Source of the DNA: DATMER01 sp963741305
Lineage (GTDB): Bacteria > Acidobacteriota > Thermoanaerobaculia > Multivoradales > UBA5704
DNA length: 64,000 bases
Direction: 5' to 3'
Assembly: GCA_963741305.1 (NCBI GenBank)
Contig: CAVUHL010000003.1
Coordinates: 6,820,001 to 6,884,000 of the forward strand
Position 1 is the stretch's first letter. Each line of letters opens with the position of its first letter. Below the pieces are notes generated by a model. It did no database searches and was not told where the DNA came from. It saw only the letters and a list, made by a program, of their open reading frames with translations. The position numbers and the translations under genes are program-made. Below, one piece after another: positions 59,918 to 64,000 of this stretch.

Positions 59918-61026
59918 GGAATGAAGGCCTCCGCGATGCCATGCTCCCGGATCCCGAAGTGGGCCACCCAGTTGCGGAAGGCTTCGCTGTCGGCGCCGAG
60001 ATAGTCGGGGAAGGCGCTCTGCACGTCGGGCCGTTCATGATAGATGGCTTGCCAGAGGCGCGGCTTGAGCCATTGAAAGTAACTATCCGGCGATGCCGAC
60101 CGCAGCGGATCGCCGAAGGCGGCGGCCTCCTCGCCGAGATCCAGATACATCCGGCGCGCGAGGTCCGGGACCGCCACCCCGTTGTCGAAGAAGCCGTAGG
60201 AATACGGCCAGCTCTTGGTCTCGTGGTACCCCGCCTCTTCGAGCAGGGTCCGGTAACGATCGAACACCGCGGCGGCCGGGCCGAGGTCCGCCATCGTCAG
60301 CCGGGTCGAGTACTTCGTCGGGGTCGCCGGATCGTCCGGGCTGAAGCCGCTGAACCGGAGGAGGCGGCAGGATTGGATGTCGCGCTCCGGCAGGTTCCAG
60401 TGGCCGACGTTCGCGCCGGGATCATGCAGGATGCAGACGTCCTCGAAGAGCGCGGGCACCAGGTCGATCCAGCGCTGCTCCCAGTGCATGCCTTTCGCGA
60501 CATCATGGCGGCAATGGGCGAACACCCGGTCCTGCCACCAGGCCAGAAACTCTCGGGCCCTTGAAGAGACCCCGAGGAAGCCGATGTTGAAGGTACCAGA
60601 GAGGAGGATGTTGAGCTCGCGCTCTGCCCCGGCCGGTTCCAGCAGGTGGGGAGTGAGGACGATCGAGCACGTTTCCAGCTTCTCGAAGGCGGGCGTATGG
60701 TCGGCGAGGACGAGGCTCTCCTGCTTGAAGAAGGCGACACGGTCGAACCCCCGGTCCAGGAGATGGCTCAGCAGCCAGGGAGTCGACGCGTAGCTCAGCG
60801 GTTGTTGCGTGTAATGAAAGCGGAAGCGCTCCAGGCGGGGAATCCCCAGGTCGGCGAGGCGGAGCAGGTGGAAAGGCTCGGCCGCGGGATCGAACCAGCC
60901 GTCGACCTCGTCGGCCAGGAGGACGAAGAAGGGGACGTCCGGGTGATGTTCCCGGAACGACCGGGCCAGCACCCGCGCATAGGACAGGTAGCTCTTGGCG
61001 ACGATGGTGCAGGCGGCGGGGCCCAT
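59914..61026 (-). CDS. Glycosyltransferase-like paralog lacking the DxD motif
   Basis: A 370-residue paralog of the downstream gene, sharing YARVLARSFREHHPDVPFFVLLADEVDG, FNIGFLGVSSRAREFLAWW and QRWIDLVPALF. Where the partner has LDADLLVL, this protein has FKQESLVL, so the metal-binding DxD is gone. A C-terminal extension of about 90 residues (LARRMYLDLGEEAAAFGDPLRS and onward) is absent from the partner. It may be inactive and act as a regulator or scaffold of the partner, or use another metal site. Confidence 0.78.
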   Translation of the reverse strand: MGPAACTIVAKSYLSYARVLARSFREHHPDVPFFVLLADEVDGWFDPAAEPFHLLRLADLGIPRLERFRFHYTQQPLSYASTPWLLSHLLDRGFDRVAFFKQESLVLADHTPAFEKLETCSIVLTPHLLEPAGAERELNILLSGTFNIGFLGVSSRAREFLAWWQDRVFAHCRHDVAKGMHWEQRWIDLVPALFEDVCILHDPGANVGHWNLPERDIQSCRLLRFSGFSPDDPATPTKYSTRLTMADLGPAAAVFDRYRTLLEEAGYHETKSWPYSYGFFDNGVAVPDLARRMYLDLGEEAAAFGDPLRSASPDSYFQWLKPRLWQAIYHERPDVQSAFPDYLGADSEAFRNWVAHFGIREHGIAEAFIP

Positions 61027-61033
61027 GCATCGG

Positions 61034-61040
61034 ATAATAT
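61034..61040. promoter_or_regulatory. Divergent -10 region
   Basis: ATAATAT is read as TAATAT seven bases before the RidA ATG and as TATTAT seven bases before the glycosyltransferase ATG. Both genes lack a ribosome-binding site and would be leaderless. Confidence 0.45.
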
Positions 61041-61047
61041 CGGAACC

Positions 61048-61431
61048 ATGAAAGCCACAAAGATCAACGTCGATTCGCTCGGCCGCCTGCCCGCGTTCAG
61101 CCACGCGGTCATGGCCGGGGATTTTATCTATGTCGCGGGGACGCTGGGCACGAAGCCCGGCGGGCTGGAGCTGGTCGAGGGCGGCACCGGACCGGAGGCC
61201 GCGCAGACGCTGCGGAACATCGAAACCATCTTGAAAGAGTGCGGAGCTTCGCTCGCGGACCTGGTGAAGTTGAACGTCTACCTCGCGGACATGAAGACGT
61301 TCGCGGAGATGAACGCCGCTTATCTGGAAGTCATCGGATCGGAGCCGCCAGCCCGCATCACTGTCGGAGGTGTGGACCTCGCTTTGGGCGCCGCGGTCGA
61401 GATCGACGGAGTGGCTTACAAACCGCGTTAG
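61048..61431 (+). CDS. RidA/YjgF-family deaminase
   Basis: A 127-residue RidA-type protein, which hydrolyses reactive enamine/imine intermediates such as those made by threonine dehydratase. The catalytic Arg is in PPARITVGGVDLALGAAVEID near residue 106. FIYVAGTLG and NIETILKECGASLADLVKLNVYLADM are the family motifs. A dehydratase that makes such intermediates lies 3.6 kb away. The last bases overlap the GGDEF/EAL gene. Confidence 0.9.
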   Translation: MKATKINVDSLGRLPAFSHAVMAGDFIYVAGTLGTKPGGLELVEGGTGPEAAQTLRNIETILKECGASLADLVKLNVYLADMKTFAEMNAAYLEVIGSEPPARITVGGVDLALGAAVEIDGVAYKPR

Positions 61432-63581
61432 ATGTCGTGGACCAGGGGCTGCGGGTGGCAGAGCCAGTAGCCCTGCGCGTAGTCGACGCCGAGCTCGCGC
61501 AGGACTTCCAGGGTCTGGCGGTTTTCGACCCACTCCGCGATGGTCTGCAGCCCCATCACGTGGCCGATCTGGTTGATCGATTCGACCATGGCCCGCTTGA
61601 CCCGGTCGTCGACCATGTTCTGCACGAACTCGCCGTCGATCTTGAGGAAGTCCATCGACAGATCCTTCAGGTAGGCGAAGGAGGAGAGGCCGCTGCCGAA
61701 GTCGTCGAGGATGAAGCGGCAGCCCTTGACCTTGAGCGCCGAGATGAAGCGGATGGCGCTGTCGAGCTTGCTGATGGCCGCGGTCTCGGTGAGCTCGAAG
61801 CAGAGGCGCCGCGGGTCCACGAGGCTCTCCTCGATCTGCTCCAGGACGTAGAAGAGGAAGGTCTCGTCTGCCAGGGATTGCGCCGAGACGTTGATGGAAA
61901 AGAGGACCGGCCGCGAGACCTCCCGGCGCTGCGCTTCGGCGAGGGCGCGGAAGGCGGTGTGGACGACCCAGCGGTCGAGCTCGCCGACAAGGTGGTAGCG
62001 CTCGGCCGCCGACATGAACGCAGAGGGCTCGATCACCGTGCCGTTCGCATCGAGCAGGCGCAGCAGGACTTCGCAGAGCAGCTCGCGGCCGGTGTGCTCC
62101 GTCCCGATCGGCTGGATGAGCTGGTAGAAGAGGCGGAAGCGCTTCTCTTCCAAAGCGCGCTGGATGCGGTGGATCCACTGCATCTCGCCGTAGCGCTCGG
62201 CCACCAGGGTGTCATCGGCCTCGTACTCGTGCACCCGGTTGCGTCCGCTGTCCTTGGCCACGTACAGGGCGGAATCGGCGGCGCTCATGATCTGCGCGAG
62301 GTCGCCGCTGTCGTTGTTCATGGACACGAAGCCGATGCTCACTCCGACCTCGAAGAGCTGGTCCTTCCAGGAGAAGCGGAATTCGCGCACGGTGCGGCGC
62401 AGCTCCTCGGCGATCTCCCGCGCCTGATCGATCGGACAATCCTCCAGGAGGACGCCGAACTCGTCGCCGCCGAGGCGGGCGAGGGTGTCGCTGCGCCGCA
62501 CCCGGGAGCGCAGGAGCGCAGTGATCTGCTTGAGCATCTCATCGCCCACGAGATGGCCGCAGGTGTCGTTGATGATCTTGAACTCGTCGAGGTCCAGATA
62601 GAGGAGGACGTGGTGGCGCTGCTCGGCGCGCGAGGTGCGGACGGCCCGCTTGAGCCGCGCCTCGAATTCCCGGCGGTTGATCAGCCCGGTGAGCGCGTCA
62701 TGGCTCGCCAGGTAGATCATCTCCCGTTCCATGCCGCGGAGCTGCGTCACGTCCTTGAAGACCAGGACGGCGCCGAGGAGGACATTGCCCCGGCGGTCGC
62801 GGATGGGCGCGGCGGTATCGCGCACCGAGTACTCCTTGCCGTCGCCGCTCAGGAGCAGCGCGTGCCCCGGCGACTCCACGACCTTGCCCTCGGCGAGGCA
62901 GCGCTCGAGCGGATCGAGCAGCGGCAGGCGGGTGGCCTCGTCCACGATCCGGAAGACCTCCGAGACCGGCTGGCCGAGGGCGCGCTCGGACGGCCAGCCG
63001 GTGAGCCTCTCGGCGACGGGGTTCATGTAGTCGATCCTGCCCTCGGCATCGGCGCGGATGACGCCGTCGCCGATGGAGGCCAGGGTGACCAGGGCGCGCT
63101 CCTTCTCCCGGTGGAGGGCCTCTTCGACCTGCTTGCGCTCGGTGATGTCGAATGCCATGCAGACGGTGCCCACGATCCGGTCCACGGGCTCGCGCAGCGG
63201 CTCGACCCGGCTGTGGAAGAGCCGGCCCTGGACTTCCTGCTCGAAGTCGACGGCTTCCCCGGAGAGCGCCAGCAGGTGGGCGCGGATCGGGGGGAAGCTC
63301 AGGTCGCGGGTGCCGTAGTGCTCGAAGAGGTTGCGGCCGGCAAGCCGGCCCGAGTCGAGGCCGAGCGAGGCCAGGGCGGCGCCGAGGGCCGAGGTGAACC
63401 GGAGCTCCCGGTCGGTAGTCCAGACCAGGGCAGGGATCTGGTCCAGGACGCGGAGGCGGGGATCCGGGACCTCCCGCGGCGGGATCGAGATCCTGCGGTC
63501 CAGCGAGTCCTGCTCACGCAGCTTGGCCTCCTCCTTGGCGGAGGCCGCAGAAAGGACTCGGACCGATGAACGTTCACCCAT
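61428..63581 (-). CDS. PAS-PAS-GGDEF-EAL cyclic-di-GMP enzyme
   Basis: A 717-residue cytoplasmic protein. Two PAS domains (residues about 40-150 and 160-275) precede a GGDEF domain with an intact LGGDEFG active site and an EAL domain. The EAL signature is EVL (LLCEVLLR). The other catalytic residues are present: INVSAQSL, ELTETAA, DDFGSG, KIDGEF, IAEWVEN and AQGYWL. The start at 63581 is preferred over 63617. A second homologous gene lies immediately upstream. Confidence 0.88.
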   Translation of the reverse strand: MGERSSVRVLSAASAKEEAKLREQDSLDRRISIPPREVPDPRLRVLDQIPALVWTTDRELRFTSALGAALASLGLDSGRLAGRNLFEHYGTRDLSFPPIRAHLLALSGEAVDFEQEVQGRLFHSRVEPLREPVDRIVGTVCMAFDITERKQVEEALHREKERALVTLASIGDGVIRADAEGRIDYMNPVAERLTGWPSERALGQPVSEVFRIVDEATRLPLLDPLERCLAEGKVVESPGHALLLSGDGKEYSVRDTAAPIRDRRGNVLLGAVLVFKDVTQLRGMEREMIYLASHDALTGLINRREFEARLKRAVRTSRAEQRHHVLLYLDLDEFKIINDTCGHLVGDEMLKQITALLRSRVRRSDTLARLGGDEFGVLLEDCPIDQAREIAEELRRTVREFRFSWKDQLFEVGVSIGFVSMNNDSGDLAQIMSAADSALYVAKDSGRNRVHEYEADDTLVAERYGEMQWIHRIQRALEEKRFRLFYQLIQPIGTEHTGRELLCEVLLRLLDANGTVIEPSAFMSAAERYHLVGELDRWVVHTAFRALAEAQRREVSRPVLFSINVSAQSLADETFLFYVLEQIEESLVDPRRLCFELTETAAISKLDSAIRFISALKVKGCRFILDDFGSGLSSFAYLKDLSMDFLKIDGEFVQNMVDDRVKRAMVESINQIGHVMGLQTIAEWVENRQTLEVLRELGVDYAQGYWLCHPQPLVHDI

Positions 63582-63626
63582 AGAAGCACTACCCCCGATG
63601 ACATCGGGAGATAGCAAAAACCGCGC

Positions 63627-64000
63627 CTAACCCAGGGGTTCGGGGTGAGAGAGGCCATAACCCTGGACATAGTGGACCCCGATCTCCTTCAGGGCCTCCA
63701 GGGTGGCGCGGTTCTCCACGGACTCGGCGATCGTCCGCAGGCCCATGACCTGGCCGATCTGGTGGATCGACTCCACCAGCGCCCGCTGCACCGGGTTGCT
63801 CACCATGTCGCGCACGAAGGCGCCGTCGATCTTCAGGAAGTCGACCGGCAGGTTTTTCAGGTAGGCAAAGGAGGAGAGGCCGCTGCCGAAGTCGTCGAGC
63901 ACGAAGCGGCAGCCGAACTTCTTGAGCACCTCGATGAAGCGCATGGCCTGAGTGAGGTTGCTCACCGCGGCCGTCTCCGTGATCTCGAAGCAGATCCGGG
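63627..64000 (-). CDS. EAL-domain protein, 3' part only
   Basis: The minus strand encodes the last 124 residues of a GGDEF/EAL-type protein that continues past the right edge. Visible motifs: RICFEITETAA, FVLDDFGSGLSSFAYLK, DFLKIDGAFV, IAESVEN and YVQGYGLSHPEPLG. It is a tandem paralog of the gene downstream, with roughly seven in ten residues identical by eye in the shared part. The upstream domains cannot be seen. Confidence 0.9.
   Translation of the reverse strand, partial: RICFEITETAAVSNLTQAMRFIEVLKKFGCRFVLDDFGSGLSSFAYLKNLPVDFLKIDGAFVRDMVSNPVQRALVESIHQIGQVMGLRTIAESVENRATLEALKEIGVHYVQGYGLSHPEPLG

Overview
The window is GC-rich bacterial chromosome, except for an AT-richer island near 41.7-43.9 kb. 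It is densely packed and carries many secreted proteins, a secreted tricorn-type protease, a TIR-TolB-TPR receptor-like protein, MacAB-like efflux genes and large PAS/GGDEF/EAL and histidine kinase sensors. This mix fits an Acidobacteriota-like environmental genome. That is inference; there is no rRNA or other phylogenetic marker here.

Layout. 0-1.8 kb: the start of sufB and its Rrf2 regulator, a degenerate palindromic repeat array, and an AbrB antitoxin followed by only the tail of its PIN toxin. 1.8-10.2 kb: an eleven-gene, tightly overlapping gas-vesicle operon on the minus strand. It holds three GvpA-family shell proteins, three GvpF/L proteins, GvpG and GvpK, with a multi-PAS histidine kinase, a lone receiver protein and a tandem-domain ArsA/Get3-like ATPase embedded in it. 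GvpN and GvpO are not present. 10.2-14.6 kb: a secreted amidohydrolase, a 720-bp tandem duplication carrying two membrane-protein genes, a lipoprotein and a YdcF-like protein. 14.6-22.4 kb: a secreted nuclease, an unknown secreted protein and the TIR-TPR protein. Two copies of the same terminator cassette bracket the last two genes, and a 20-bp-period repeat array follows. 22.4-39.8 kb: mostly housekeeping and metabolism (AmrS-type radical SAM, glutamate dehydrogenase, MscS channel, tricorn-like protease, Rossmann protein, M20 peptidase, PEP carboxykinase, Fic protein, MacAB-like exporter, frameshifted PhzF). 39.8-48.5 kb: secreted proteins sharing a sigma-54-like promoter cassette, a third repeat array, the TcmP/Gp37-Gp68 pair and toxin-antitoxin-like genes. 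48.5-64 kb: LD-carboxypeptidase, two-component genes, SDR, QueA-like enzyme, HigBA, a 7TM histidine kinase, a dehydratase, tandem secreted paralogs, tandem glycosyltransferase-like paralogs (one without its DxD motif), RidA and two GGDEF/EAL regulators, the second cut by the window end.

Cross-cutting signals. (1) Many first genes of transcription units have a TANNNT box exactly six or seven bases before the start codon, which suggests widespread leaderless transcription. (2) Three intergenic arrays, plus one gene tail, have unrelated sequences but the same 20-22 bp period and, in the intergenic three, an internal dyad. (3) Inverted-repeat hairpins sit at convergent gene ends, and one lies inside the ArsA coding sequence. 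The gas-vesicle operon with its kinase, receiver and ArsA ATPase is the strongest candidate for an unusual biological system. It could be a regulated gas vesicle or another GvpA-based protein shell.
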